64,000 nucleotides of DNA from positions 124,001 to 188,000 of the forward strand of contig JAHHIJ010000007.1 of assembly GCA_019358985.1 (NCBI GenBank), written 5' to 3'. Numbering within the stretch: the first letter of the stretch is position 1; every line of letters begins with the position of its first letter. This stretch comes from Tolypothrix brevis GSE-NOS-MK-07-07A (lineage in GTDB: Bacteria > Cyanobacteriota > Cyanobacteriia > Cyanobacteriales > Nostocaceae). The position numbers were made by a program, and so were the translations under genes. This document shows, in pieces, positions 8,754-17,050 of this stretch. The notes below the pieces were generated by a model. That model searched no databases. It worked only from the letters and a program-made list of their open reading frames with translations, and had not been told where the DNA came from.

Positions 8754-9203
8754 ATGGATGCAAACTTACAACAATCGGAATACGCTACTCCCACTTCACC
8801 AAAGGAAATGGTAGCAGTTGCAGGTTCAAACCCGCAAAATCTGCCAATGCTACTACCTGCGAGTGAACCGGAAAATCAATTGCAAGAATTCGGAGAACAA
8901 GTTTCATATTTTTTGGCGAAATTGCCGGAAAACATAGCTAAATTCTTTAGCGAATACAATAAACCAATTATCAACGTTGGTTTATTTATAGCGGCAATTG
9001 TCACAGTCAAAGTCATTCTGGCAATTTTGGATGCCATCAATGATATTCCGCTGCTATCTCCAACTTTTGAGTTAGTGGGAATTAGTTACTCAACTTGGTT
9101 TACCTTCCGCTATTTACTCAAAGATTCGACTAGGCAAGAATTATCCGCTAACATTCAATCGCTCAAAAAACAGACTTTTGGTAGCAATATTTCAGAAATG
9201 TAA
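8754..9203 (+). CDS. Stand-alone CAAD-domain membrane protein
   Basis: A 149-aa protein with an unstructured N-terminus (1-55) followed by a CAAD domain (about 60-149). This is the 'cyanobacterial aminoacyl-tRNA synthetase appended domain', found fused to some cyanobacterial synthetases and as free proteins. Two hydrophobic helices are visible (around VGLFIAAIVTVKVILAIL and FELVGISYSTWFTFRYLL), separated by the short polar turn DAINDIPLLSPT. It ends in a polar tail ending near KKQTFG. Free CAAD proteins reside in thylakoid membranes and are related to plant CURT1, where they shape membrane curvature. The same domain occurs inside the ValRS of this window. It follows the BON gene by 42 bases and may be co-transcribed with it. 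Confidence 0.88.
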   Translation: MDANLQQSEYATPTSPKEMVAVAGSNPQNLPMLLPASEPENQLQEFGEQVSYFLAKLPENIAKFFSEYNKPIINVGLFIAAIVTVKVILAILDAINDIPLLSPTFELVGISYSTWFTFRYLLKDSTRQELSANIQSLKKQTFGSNISEM

Positions 9204-9347
9204 ATTAACCCTCGCTGATAAGCAAATTTAATTTTCTCAAATATTGTGTCCTGAATTTATCTTGCTTTTTTATGGTCAAGTCGAAATCAACTTTCTGACT
9301 TGACCCTTTTCTTGGAGAGCATATCACGTCGGGTTAATTACTTAGAA

Positions 9348-9473
9348 TAGACATAGGAGTGGAAATGAACTATGCGTTGCCCCAAACCCTTGTAGAGACG
9401 TAGCAGTGCTACGTCTCTACATTGTTTTCTGGAGATGTCTAATGTAAAGACGTTCCACTGGAACGTCTCTACA
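9348..9473. repeat. Composite palindromic element plus adjacent palindrome
   Basis: An element of about 94 bp runs from TAGACATAGGAGT at 9348 to CTGGAGATGTCTA ending at 9441. It holds a GTAGAGACG palindrome at 9391-9421 (inner stem TAGCA/TGCTA) and the internal word ATGAACTATGCGTTGCC. A second palindrome with inner stem TTCC-ACT-GGAA follows directly at 9443-9473. The rest of the 9204-9631 gap is AT-rich and shows no gene. Confidence 0.88.
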
Positions 9474-9631
9474 ATAAAATTATTTATATCTTTTGAAAAA
9501 TCTATCTGTTGATATAGAAAAACACTGAGTTTATTGAGCTAATTCCTTTCTAAAGATAGTGTAATCTTCATAACAAAAACCCTTAATCTAGTTTATAAAG
9601 TTATTCAATCAGTTGAAAAAGGATTTGATTT

Positions 9632-10042
9632 ATGGCTGAACAAAAGTTTAATAAAGCAGTAGATTCATCCGATCGCGTCAAAGATGATTCTTACGATAGA
9701 GGTATTGTACCTGCCGAAACCGCTGCTCGTAAAGAAAGAGAGGGAGATCAATTCAAAACAACCCCCACCGAAGAAAGGCAAGCAAGTGCCAGCACCGACG
9801 ACCAAACCCACCTTGGTGACAGCATCCGCACCACAGACGGCTACACGGTGGATAGAGAAGGTCTGTTGAACAACTACGCGGTCGAACCGGAAATGTACTA
9901 CGATACACCCGGAGACGCAGCCCAAACAGCAGCAGAAGACGAAACTGCACGGGTCGAAGATCTCGAAGAAATCAACGAAGACAAGCAGGGACAATTGAGC
10001 GAAACAGGTGACAAACGCGGTAAAGGTCCAGGTGCAGTTTAG
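9632..10042 (+). CDS. Acidic, probably disordered cyanobacterial protein
   Basis: A 136-aa, highly hydrophilic protein rich in Glu, Asp, Thr, Gly and Ala, with no hydrophobic segment and no Cys. The sequence contains repeated TxxD/ETGDK-type patches and ends GDKRGKGPGAV. It begins at ATG 9632 behind an AAAAGGA ribosome-binding site. The composition is that of an intrinsically disordered, heat-soluble or hydrophilin-like protein, which would fit its place after the GspM, BON and CAAD genes. That role is inference from composition and context; no domain is recognised. Confidence 0.72.
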   Translation: MAEQKFNKAVDSSDRVKDDSYDRGIVPAETAARKEREGDQFKTTPTEERQASASTDDQTHLGDSIRTTDGYTVDREGLLNNYAVEPEMYYDTPGDAAQTAAEDETARVEDLEEINEDKQGQLSETGDKRGKGPGAV

Positions 10043-10071
10043 TTTTGCACTCTTAAAGTTTCTCTGATGAT

Positions 10072-10163
10072 TAGACATCTCCAAAAATGAACTATGCGTT
10101 GCCCGAAGCCCTTGTAGAGACGTAGCAATGCTACGTCTTTACGTATGACTCTGGAGATGTCTA
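10072..10163. repeat. 92-bp palindromic element, TAGACATCTCCA type
   Basis: Bounded by TAGACATCTCCA at 10072 and CTGGAGATGTCTA ending at 10163, which are inverted copies of each other. The GTAGAGACG palindrome lies at 10113-10143 with inner stem TAGCA/TGCTA, preceded by the conserved word ATGCGTTGCCCGAAGCCC. It is about the same size as the copy at 33210. Confidence 0.88.
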
Positions 10164-10276
10164 TTGTAATGAGCGTTAACTCATAGTTATTTTCATGTGG
10201 GATTACTGGAGTATCGGTTATCAAATAACTGAAAAGTACTCCAGGGAGAACCATATAGAAGAGTCACTGAGAAGCC

Positions 10277-10335
10277 CACACTAACAAGCGAGCTTCCCCC
10301 CGAAAGGTCGCTTGTTAAAGGGAAAAGGGAGTGTG
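10277..10335. repeat. Nested stem-loop resembling an IS200/IS605-type end
   Basis: Outer arms CACACT (10277-10282) and AGTGTG (10330-10335) enclose a perfect inner stem ACAAGCGA / TCGCTTGT (10284-10291 and 10308-10315). The flank after the outer arm is TCAC, also seen just after the TnpB element end at 12265-12274. It may be a solitary end of a lost or non-autonomous single-strand transposon. The origin is inference. Confidence 0.45.
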
Positions 10336-10390
10336 TCACCTACCGTGATTATTAAAATTTTGAGATGAAAATGCTCTCGTTCGCAACAAA

Positions 10391-10876
10391 TCAAAATTCA
10401 CCGTCTTCAATGCCTTCCCGAATCATTTCTTCATGTTGTCGCATTACTGCTGCCCATTCTGATTGTCCTCTAGATTCGCAGATAGATGCAGCTTTTTGTA
10501 AATCCTCAATTCCCTCTTGCGGTTGTCCTTCTAAAGCCAGAGCATTACCCCGGTAAAAATAAGCTTCAACATAGTTAGGATCAAGCTGGATTGCTTGCGT
10601 ATACTCAATAATCGCCTCTTGATGTTGACCTTTTATATCAAACTCACGCCCATTATCGAAGAATTCTTCAGCACTCACCATAGATATCAACTTTTTTTTC
10701 CCAGTGTTTGGACTACACAAAACTTTTGAATCCCTAGCTTGTCCTGATAGAGCAACTATGTAGCAACCTGACTGTTGTTGAGCTTTCGCTTTAGAGTCAA
10801 TAATTGTAGGGCAAACGATAGCTACAGAACATAAGCTCAATATAAGGTAAACGCGCTTTTTTATTCCTGATTTCAT
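10391..10876 (-). CDS. Secreted TPR-repeat protein
   Basis: A 161-aa protein with an N-terminal signal peptide or anchor (residues 6-33, LILSLCSVAIVCPTIIDSKAKAQ) and Cys residues just after it. Two to three tetratricopeptide repeats follow (about 68-140). The clearest is 'FDNGREFDIKGQHQEAIIEYTQAIQLDPN' split over one repeat, then 'VEAYFYRGNALALEGQPQEGIEDLQKAASI' in the next. TPRs mediate protein contacts, so this is a likely periplasmic or membrane-attached adaptor. The gene is transcribed away from the TnpB element that begins about 10-15 bases upstream of its start, so the element may have displaced its promoter. Specific partner unknown. Confidence 0.8.
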   Translation of the reverse strand: MKSGIKKRVYLILSLCSVAIVCPTIIDSKAKAQQQSGCYIVALSGQARDSKVLCSPNTGKKKLISMVSAEEFFDNGREFDIKGQHQEAIIEYTQAIQLDPNYVEAYFYRGNALALEGQPQEGIEDLQKAASICESRGQSEWAAVMRQHEEMIREGIEDGEF

Positions 10877-10884
10877 TTTATCAG

Positions 10885-12275
10885 AAATTTGGGTTTAAGA
10901 CCCCGTGCTTCGTTTCCCGGCTTTATATTTACTACAGCCACCAGTTCTAGCAAACGTGCTATACTGCACCGAATGCTAACACTTACCTATCGCTACCGCA
11001 TCTACCCGATTGCCGCTCAAGAATTGTTGTTGAGCGAGTGGATGGATATTTGCCGCAACACGTATAATTACGCGCTGCGGCAAATAAAAGATTGGTGCAA
11101 TAGCAGAAAGTGCTTGATAGATAGATGTTCTATTCATCATGAGTACATCATGCCTGCGGGAGAGAGATTTCCCACAGAAGTTAATCAACTCAATGCTCTG
11201 CCAGATGCTAAAAAGAACTTTCCTAGATTGGGAGGAGTGCCGAGTCAGGTGTTGCAGCAGGCGATTAAGCAACTGCACAGAGCATGGGAGGGATTTCAAA
11301 AAATTGGGCATGGCTTCCCACGCTTTAAAAAGTTTGGGCAATTCAAATCCTTGCTGTTTCCCCAATTTAAGCAGTCCCCTATTGTAGGAACGTCCTTGCT
11401 TCTGCCCAAGTTGGGACTTGTAAAAGTGAACTTGCATCGACCCATCCCTGATGGTTTTGTGGTCAAGCAAGTTCGCATTATCAAAAAAGCTGATAGATGG
11501 TATGCCTCCATCTCTTTGCAATACGATGTCAAAGTAAGCGAACCCATACCACACGGTCATCCGATTGGTGTCGATATCGGGCTTGAGAAATTTCTGGCAA
11601 CTAGTGATGGCGTTTTGGTAAAGCCACCTAAGTTTTTTAAAAGTCTGCAAAGCGAGTTGAAATTGCTGCAACGCAGGCTTAGTAGAAAACAAAAGCGGTC
11701 GAAAAACTACGAGAAAGCCAGAATTAAGGTGGCTTCGCTCCACCATACGATTGACAATACCCGCAAGGATTTCCATTTTAAGCAAGCTCACGCTCTCTGT
11801 GACAATGCCGATATGGTCTTCATGGAAGACCTTGACTATACAGTTATGGCAAAAGGGATGTTCGGCAAACATATTTTGGACGCAGGTTTTGGAGCATTCC
11901 GAACTATCGTTAAATATGTTTGCTGGAAGCGCGATAAGTTTTTTAGTGAAGTCAACGCTAGGGGGACTTCGCAAGAATGCCCTGAGTGTGGAGCAACGGT
12001 TAAAAAAGACTTGAGCGTTAGGGTGCATAGTTGTCCTGAATGTGGTTTTGTTTGTGATAGGGACGTTGCATCGGGGTTAATAATTAGGAATCGAGGAATA
12101 GCTTTAATTAGTACTGATGGACAGTCAGGAATCCAAAAAGTCTGTGCAGACGGTTATGCCTATGTTGGGGAAACTCAATCTAGGTCAAAGTCGAAAACCC
12201 GCAAGGGCAAAACCAGAAAAACTAAGGGGTAACTCTTAGATGCCCCGTACCTTTTAGGTCGGGGTTGATGTCACA
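10885..12275 (+). mobile_element. Solitary TnpB element (IS200/IS605 group, no TnpA)
   Basis: The element contains only tnpB. Its left end is placed near TTTAAGACCCCGTGCTTC at about 10895. Its right end follows a hairpin at 12243-12264 (CCCCG-T-ACCT / AGGT-CGGGG with a TTTT loop) and the word TTGATGTCAC. No tnpA transposase is found on either side, so the copy is probably non-autonomous for movement. Ends are estimated to within about 15 bases. Confidence 0.55.
10973..12232 (+). CDS. tnpB: TnpB RNA-guided nuclease of an IS605-type element
   Basis: A 419-aa TnpB. The N-terminus (LTYRYRIYP) is the usual OrfB start. The RuvC residues appear intact: Asp in VDIGLEKFLATSDG (about 199), Glu in FMEDLDY (about 286), and the last Asp in CDRDVASG (about 370). 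The zinc finger has two CPECG pairs plus Cys in FVCDRD. The C-terminal tail is Lys/Arg/Ser-rich. TnpB proteins are RNA-guided DNA nucleases related to Cas12 that help the element persist. The usual DRDxNAA motif reads DRDVASG here. The longest reading starts at TTG 10889; ATG 10973 is preferred since the extra residues lie in the element's left end and homologues start at MLTLTYRYR-like sequence. The 3' end probably encodes the guide RNA. Confidence 0.92.
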   Translation: MLTLTYRYRIYPIAAQELLLSEWMDICRNTYNYALRQIKDWCNSRKCLIDRCSIHHEYIMPAGERFPTEVNQLNALPDAKKNFPRLGGVPSQVLQQAIKQLHRAWEGFQKIGHGFPRFKKFGQFKSLLFPQFKQSPIVGTSLLLPKLGLVKVNLHRPIPDGFVVKQVRIIKKADRWYASISLQYDVKVSEPIPHGHPIGVDIGLEKFLATSDGVLVKPPKFFKSLQSELKLLQRRLSRKQKRSKNYEKARIKVASLHHTIDNTRKDFHFKQAHALCDNADMVFMEDLDYTVMAKGMFGKHILDAGFGAFRTIVKYVCWKRDKFFSEVNARGTSQECPECGATVKKDLSVRVHSCPECGFVCDRDVASGLIIRNRGIALISTDGQSGIQKVCADGYAYVGETQSRSKSKTRKGKTRKTKG

Positions 12276-12290
12276 TTGCTCCTGATTTTA
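12150..12290 (+). ncRNA. Candidate omega RNA (guide) at the 3' end of tnpB
   Basis: In characterised TnpB elements the guide RNA overlaps the 3' end of tnpB and the right end, with the guide taken from the flanking host DNA. Here the right-end hairpin is at 12243-12264 and the flank begins near 12275. The RNA itself is inferred by analogy, not seen. Confidence 0.35.
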
Positions 12291-12407
12291 ATGTTCACTG
12301 TTGAGCTAAGTAATCGATGCGCTTTCCAAGCATGAAAAGGCAAGGAAACAATTACACTTAAGAAGTACGTGTAAAAACCTTGATCCAATTTGATTTTTAG
12401 AGCGACT

Positions 12408-12791
12408 ATGGATTTGACAGTTGAAAATTTGGCGGCAATTGATGACAAGCTTTCTCAGCGTCATATTGACCTTGATTCCAGTGGATACTTTATTATTTAT
12501 TTGGATCGAGAGGCGAGTTTAATTTCTGCCAAGCATTTCACAAATGTGATTGATGAGCAAGGTTTAGCTGTCGATCCAGAAACGGGAAAAGTGATTCCAG
12601 CACGGGGTAAGGTGCAAAGAACTCACACAACATTATTTACAGGGAGGACAGCTAAGGAACTTTGTATAAAGATTTTTGAAGAAACTCAGCCCTGTCCGGT
12701 AAGTCTTTTTGACCATGCAGCTTATTTGGGTCGAGAATTTGTCCGAGCTGAGGTTGCTTTGCTGACAGGGCAGGAGTATATTCAAGATTAG
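12408..12791 (+). CDS. DUF4346 family protein
   Basis: A 127-aa conserved cyanobacterial protein with the DUF4346 pattern: 'SGYFIIYLDREASLISAKHF', 'GLAVDPETGKVIPARGK', 'TGRTAKELCIKIFEE', and a C-terminal 'LFDHAAYLGREFVRAEVALL' then TGQEYIQD. DUF4346 is also found at the end of some larger folate- or corrinoid-related proteins, so a pterin or cofactor link is possible; the stand-alone form has no assigned reaction. The longest reading starts at TTG 12390; ATG 12408 is preferred. It stands alone, just after the TnpB element, and is convergent with the Psb32 gene. Confidence 0.85.
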   Translation: MDLTVENLAAIDDKLSQRHIDLDSSGYFIIYLDREASLISAKHFTNVIDEQGLAVDPETGKVIPARGKVQRTHTTLFTGRTAKELCIKIFEETQPCPVSLFDHAAYLGREFVRAEVALLTGQEYIQD

Positions 12792-12826
12792 TTGGAGCGT
12801 AGTTGGTTGGAGTGTTGATGGTTGGA

Positions 12827-12855
12827 ATAGAGACGCCATACCCTTGCGTCTCTAC
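12827..12855. repeat. Divergent GTAGAGACG-type palindrome between convergent genes
   Basis: ATAGAGACGC and GCGTCTCTAC-like arms flank a CATACCCTT loop between two convergent stop codons. It belongs to the same family as the other palindromes but with a larger loop. Its place suggests it may double as a bidirectional terminator. Confidence 0.6.
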
Positions 12856-12867
12856 GATTCCTAAGTT

Positions 12868-13611
12868 TTATTGCCCGTCAGAAGATGGTTGAATTACTAG
12901 ATAGATGTAGTAAGTTGCCATCGGGATGACGGTTGCGGCGATTAAAAGTCCTACTACCCAAGCAGTAGCGTTACCTTTGATATTTTCGGTTTCTTCTGCT
13001 TTTTTAAATGTGCCTTCTACTTGGACAGTTTCGGCGATTTGGGGTGGTCCTGGGTCAGGTTGACCAGAGAGGACAGCAACAATGCGATCGCTTGCATCGA
13101 GAAATGCTTGATTATATTTGTTACCGTTTCGTAATGGTTCTGCCAAGGTTTGGGATGCGATACTGTTAGCGATCGCATCAGGCATTAAAAACTTGACTTT
13201 ATCGCCACTAATAAGAGCCGTACCGTTGGTAACGGTGTCAATCATCACTATGCTTTGATTTTCTTGAGCTTCTTTTGTGGGAAACCATTTTTCAAAAAGG
13301 CTTTTGGTAAAGCTTTCCGGTGTCTCTCCGTAGTCGAGACGATGCATCGTAACTATTCTAACTTCATTACCTGTTTGCTTTGCCAAATCTTCCAAGGCAC
13401 TGCTAATTTTACCTTCATTAGAAAAGCTAATAACTTCGCCTTTATCCACAACCCAGGTGTTGCCTGGTGTAAGATTCGGCATATCATATACACCTGTCGC
13501 GAAAGCGGGTGTAGCAAGCAATGACGAAGCCAAAATTATCATCACCAGCGGCAGAATAAGCCGTGCTAGGTGTTTTGTCATGCTAAATACTTGATTGAGG
13601 ATCTGTTTCAT
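12868..13611 (-). CDS. psb32: Psb32-like TPM-domain protein (photosystem II repair)
   Basis: A 247-aa thylakoid-associated protein. It has an N-terminal signal or anchor (about 12-39, ending LLATPAFA), a TPM domain (about 50-185), and a C-terminal membrane helix (about 215-240, AWVVGLLIAATVIPMATYYIYLV). Within the TPM domain are WVVDKGEVIS, EVRIVTMHRLDYGETPESF and NQSIVMIDTVTNGTALISG. TPM proteins include plant TLP18.3 and cyanobacterial Psb32, which protect photosystem II and speed its repair. Length and layout (signal, TPM, C-terminal helix) match Psb32 rather than the longer Gly-rich YgcG relatives. It stands alone and is convergent with the DUF4346 gene. The name is by family resemblance. 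Confidence 0.85.
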   Translation of the reverse strand: MKQILNQVFSMTKHLARLILPLVMIILASSLLATPAFATGVYDMPNLTPGNTWVVDKGEVISFSNEGKISSALEDLAKQTGNEVRIVTMHRLDYGETPESFTKSLFEKWFPTKEAQENQSIVMIDTVTNGTALISGDKVKFLMPDAIANSIASQTLAEPLRNGNKYNQAFLDASDRIVAVLSGQPDPGPPQIAETVQVEGTFKKAEETENIKGNATAWVVGLLIAATVIPMATYYIYLVIQPSSDGQ

Positions 13612-14189
13612 GAGATGAATCCTTCATACCTTTTGCAGAGGAGGGGAAAAGGGGTAAACGGAGAAGAAATAACTTTTCTCCACACGCTATATTGCCCCTA
13701 TTTTTAAACATAAAACAAATTGTTGAAGATTTTTGAAGCGATAAAAATCTGTGTCCGCAGTTGAAACCGCTAAATTTATTTATGGGGTTAAAAACTGTAA
13801 CTTAATTTTTATACACATAATTTCATTCTTATCCATTTTGAGGAGCTTTTCTCGTGCCATACGCTCAATTACATCTTACCCCTCTTTTTCATCACTTGAT
13901 TGAAGAAAAGCCGTCCCAGCCTTGGGTTTTGGGATTAACCTAAGTGCTTGGGAACGGACTCTGTAAACGATGTGTTAATTATATATTATGGAAAAAAGTT
14001 CCAGCAAGTTGCTTGATGATTCGCAATATGTCAGCAGAAAAAGATCAGGCACTTGCACACGCTTTTTTTTGTAATCGACCACAGAGCGATCGCATTCTGA
14101 GTGGGGCTTCTGCTGATCTAGCTAAATAAAGCCAGATTGATGATAATATGCCACTAGAATTCAGTGAAATCTGATACACAGGGGGCAAG
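13612..14189. other. 578-base gap with simple repeats and a short ORF with a good ribosome-binding site
   Basis: The region holds a purine-rich GGGGAAAAGGGG stretch near 13637 and the words GCCCCTATTTTTAAA and ATTTATTTATGGGG, which recur at 21168 and 37908-38000. At 13854-13943 a GTG-started 29-codon ORF follows AGGAG at 13841-13845. It stops at TAA and the same frame continues open to 14129 (reading ...HAFFCNRPQSDRILSGASADLAK). The two halves could be remnants of one gene. I recognise neither. Confidence 0.3.
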
Positions 14190-16910
14190 ATGTTTGCAAT
14201 TAGTATTCGTTGTTACTGGTTACAAGGACTTGGAATAGTGACAGGTAGTGCATTCTTTTTTGCAAATTGCGCTCTTGCTCAAATCACCCCTGATATAACT
14301 TTAACTACTAATTCTCGCGTTAGAACCTCTGGCAATACCAGCATCATTGAAGGAGGAACCCAAGCTGGGAGAAACTTGTTCCACAGTTTTCAAGATTTTT
14401 CAGTACTCACTGGTAGTGGGGCATATTTCAACAATGGAGATATTCAAAATATCATTAGCCGGGTAACAGGTCAATCTAGATCCAATATTGACGGTTTTAT
14501 TAGAGCAAATGGTAGCGCCAATCTGTTTTTCATCAATCCCAACGGAATTGTTTTTGGACCGAATGCCAGTTTAAATATTGGCGGCTCTTTTATTGCCACC
14601 ACAGCCAGCAGCCTAAAGTTTGATGATGGCTTTGAATTCAGTGCAACTGCCCCTCAAATTGCACCTTTATTGACAGTGAGCGTTCCCATAGGGCTGCAAT
14701 TTGGCTCAACGGCTGGAAATATTATTAATCGCTCTCAAGCACTTCCAATTAATCCCAACAGCGGAGCTCCCGTGGGTTTGCGAGTCCCAACAGGGAGAAC
14801 CCTAGCGTTGATTGGCGGTGATGTCACCCTGGATGGAGGTAACTTGACAGCAGCACAAGGAAGAATTGAGTTGGGTAGCGTTGCCGGATCTGGTTTAGTC
14901 AAACTAACTTCTATTGGTCAAGGTTACGCCCTCGGATATGCAGATATACCAAATTTCCGGGATATTCTGCTAACTCAAGGAGCTATTGTCGATACTAGTG
15001 GAAACACTGGTGGCACAATTCAGGTACAGGGCAATAGCTTGAGTCTGGTGGGAAGTTTTTTAGGATCTGGGACAACCTTTGGCACTAGTCAAGGGGGAAG
15101 CATCACCATAAATGCCCCTAACTCAGTGACACTCAGCGATAGCAGTCAGATTACTACTGCAACTCTAGGAAACGCAAATGCCGGAAATTTGAGGATTGAT
15201 ACTGGCAAATTAGTTGTCCGAGACGGGGCACAAATACAAACACTGACTCTGAGCGATGGTAAAGCAGGAGATTTGACCATCAACGCCGGAGACTCTGTAG
15301 AACTTATTGGTACTTCCTCAAATGGTGAGTTACCTAGTAGCTTGCTTTCTCAATCTATAATTCTGGATGAAGTCCCCAGTAATGGAGATGCCGGTAACAT
15401 AGCCATTAACACCGATAAGCTGATTGTTCGAGATGGGGCAACTATAAGGACAGTGGCGGTTGGTAATGGGAAGGCAGGCAATTTAAATGTTGTGGCTTCT
15501 GACTCGGTAACAATTAGTGGAACTGGTAATACGATAGTCGGATCGGTGGGCAGTGTCTTATCAAGTTCAACAGCCGGATCTGGAAACGCTGGAGACATAA
15601 GCATTGACACAGGGAAGTTAGTTGTTCAAGGTGGGGCGCAAATACTCACACTCACTGATACTAATGCTGCTGGTAATGGTGGGAATTTGACAGTGAATGC
15701 GCGAAACTCGGTGGAAGTGACAGGTAGAGGGGGAACCAATGCTGAAAATCCTAGCATCTTAACCTCTAGAAGTAATGGTAATGGAAACGCTGGAAACTTA
15801 ACAATCAACACCGGGCAATTAATGGTGCGTGATGGAGCCGCAATTTCTGCTTCTAGCAATGGTAGGGGTGCAGGAGGAAAATTAGATGTAAATGCCTCCG
15901 AGTCTGTTGAGCTAGCTGGAAGTGTACTTAATCCAACTGGATTGGCTCGCAGCGGTCTTTTTGCTCCAGCTAGAAGCACTGGCAGAGCTGGAGATTTGAA
16001 TATTTCCACGAGGCAATTGATTATTCGGGATGGAGCTATTGTGACTGTGAGTAGTACCAGTACTGCCAATGATGCTATAGGTGCAGGGAACATTACAATC
16101 ACCGCTCCAATTATCCTTTTGGATAACCGGGGACAAATCGTTGCTGAAAGCAGATCAGGTAATGGCGGAGATATCAAACTACAGAACTCAGACTTACTGC
16201 TGTTACGTCGAAATAGCGGTATGTCCACTAGTGCAGGTAGCCTAGAAGCTGGAGGAAACGGTGGCAACATTGATATCAACGCCAAATTTATCGTCACTCT
16301 TCCCCAAGAAAATAGCGATATTAGGGCAAATTCTTTCCAAGGTAAAGGGGGAAATGTCACCATTAACACGCTAAGTAACTTTGGGCTGATTCCACGCAGC
16401 TTAGAAGAACTGAGAGCTTTAGCGATCGATCCGAATAATTTAGATCCCCAAGGGCTTCTTAGTAACGACATTACAGCTATTTCATTAATTGGTAATCCTT
16501 CATTAAGCGGTCAAGTAACTATTAATAGTCCGGAGATTGACGCCAGTCGAACACTAATTACTTTGTCCCCACAGCTTGTTGAACTCTCAAAGTTGGTAGC
16601 CGAAAGTTGTAGTCCCAGAGATAGGACAACAGCTAGTCAATTTATAGTCACTGGACGAGGAGGCTTGCCGTCCGATCCTTACGAGCCACTCAGCAGTGAA
16701 GTTGTGTGGTCAGATACTCGCATTCCATTTGTATCCGCACAGTATTACTCCCAGCCAGTCACTGTCAAACCAGCAGTCCCCCCTGATATGGTGAAAATTA
16801 TCCCTGCAACAGGTTGGGTGTTCAAAGATAATGGCGAAGTTACGCTTGTTGGCGAAGATAGCCAAAGTAGTTCTGATAATTTGCAGTCTTTTTCAACAGC
16901 TTGCCATTAG
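14190..16910 (+). CDS. Two-partner-secretion exoprotein (filamentous haemagglutinin N-terminal domain)
   Basis: A 906-aa secreted protein. A signal peptide (about 1-31, ending ANCALA) leads to a TPS/haemagglutination-activity domain (about 32-165) with 'QAGRNLFHSFQDFSV', 'IISRVTGQSRSNIDG' and 'NLFFINPNGIVFGPNASL'. The rest (about 190-780) is a right-handed beta-helix stalk made of repeats of the form 'GNAGNLTINTGQLMVRDGAAI'. A C-terminal region carries a Cys (ESCSPRD) and a terminal Cys-His. TPS exoproteins are exported by a TpsB/FhaC outer-membrane pore, acting in adhesion or surface structure; no tpsB gene lies in the window. ATG 14190 follows GGGGGCAAG. The TAG stop is also the first three bases of a repeat element (TAGACAT), so the original end may have been altered. 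Confidence 0.92.
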   Translation: MFAISIRCYWLQGLGIVTGSAFFFANCALAQITPDITLTTNSRVRTSGNTSIIEGGTQAGRNLFHSFQDFSVLTGSGAYFNNGDIQNIISRVTGQSRSNIDGFIRANGSANLFFINPNGIVFGPNASLNIGGSFIATTASSLKFDDGFEFSATAPQIAPLLTVSVPIGLQFGSTAGNIINRSQALPINPNSGAPVGLRVPTGRTLALIGGDVTLDGGNLTAAQGRIELGSVAGSGLVKLTSIGQGYALGYADIPNFRDILLTQGAIVDTSGNTGGTIQVQGNSLSLVGSFLGSGTTFGTSQGGSITINAPNSVTLSDSSQITTATLGNANAGNLRIDTGKLVVRDGAQIQTLTLSDGKAGDLTINAGDSVELIGTSSNGELPSSLLSQSIILDEVPSNGDAGNIAINTDKLIVRDGATIRTVAVGNGKAGNLNVVASDSVTISGTGNTIVGSVGSVLSSSTAGSGNAGDISIDTGKLVVQGGAQILTLTDTNAAGNGGNLTVNARNSVEVTGRGGTNAENPSILTSRSNGNGNAGNLTINTGQLMVRDGAAISASSNGRGAGGKLDVNASESVELAGSVLNPTGLARSGLFAPARSTGRAGDLNISTRQLIIRDGAIVTVSSTSTANDAIGAGNITITAPIILLDNRGQIVAESRSGNGGDIKLQNSDLLLLRRNSGMSTSAGSLEAGGNGGNIDINAKFIVTLPQENSDIRANSFQGKGGNVTINTLSNFGLIPRSLEELRALAIDPNNLDPQGLLSNDITAISLIGNPSLSGQVTINSPEIDASRTLITLSPQLVELSKLVAESCSPRDRTTASQFIVTGRGGLPSDPYEPLSSEVVWSDTRIPFVSAQYYSQPVTVKPAVPPDMVKIIPATGWVFKDNGEVTLVGEDSQSSSDNLQSFSTACH

Positions 16911-16998
16911 ACATTTCTACAAAAGACGTAGAGACGTAGCAATGCTACGTCTAATCAAGGGTTTCGGGGAACGCATAATTAAATTCTGGAGATGTCTA
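16908..16998. repeat. Palindromic element overlapping the exoprotein stop codon
   Basis: The left arm TAGACAT starts at the TAG stop codon (16908-16910), and the right arm TTCTGGAGATGTCTA ends at 16998. The core palindrome GACGTAGCAATGCTACGTC is at about 16932-16950. It belongs to the family seen at 10072, 33210 and 58361. Confidence 0.85.
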
Positions 16999-17050
16999 TT
17001 AGACATTAAGCAACGGGCATTGGGCATTGGAAAATTTTTCTCCTGATTCG

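Noticed and set aside
10976-12028. 350-aa minus-strand frame across tnpB
   Set aside because: The sense strand encodes full TnpB motifs; the antisense has no recognisable domain.
15626-16471. 281-aa minus-strand frame in the exoprotein gene
   Set aside because: Antisense of the beta-helix repeat; composition is Pro/Leu/Ser-rich without domains.
16831-17046. 71-aa plus-strand frame after the exoprotein gene
   Set aside because: It is mostly translation of the palindromic repeat element and lacks a ribosome-binding site.
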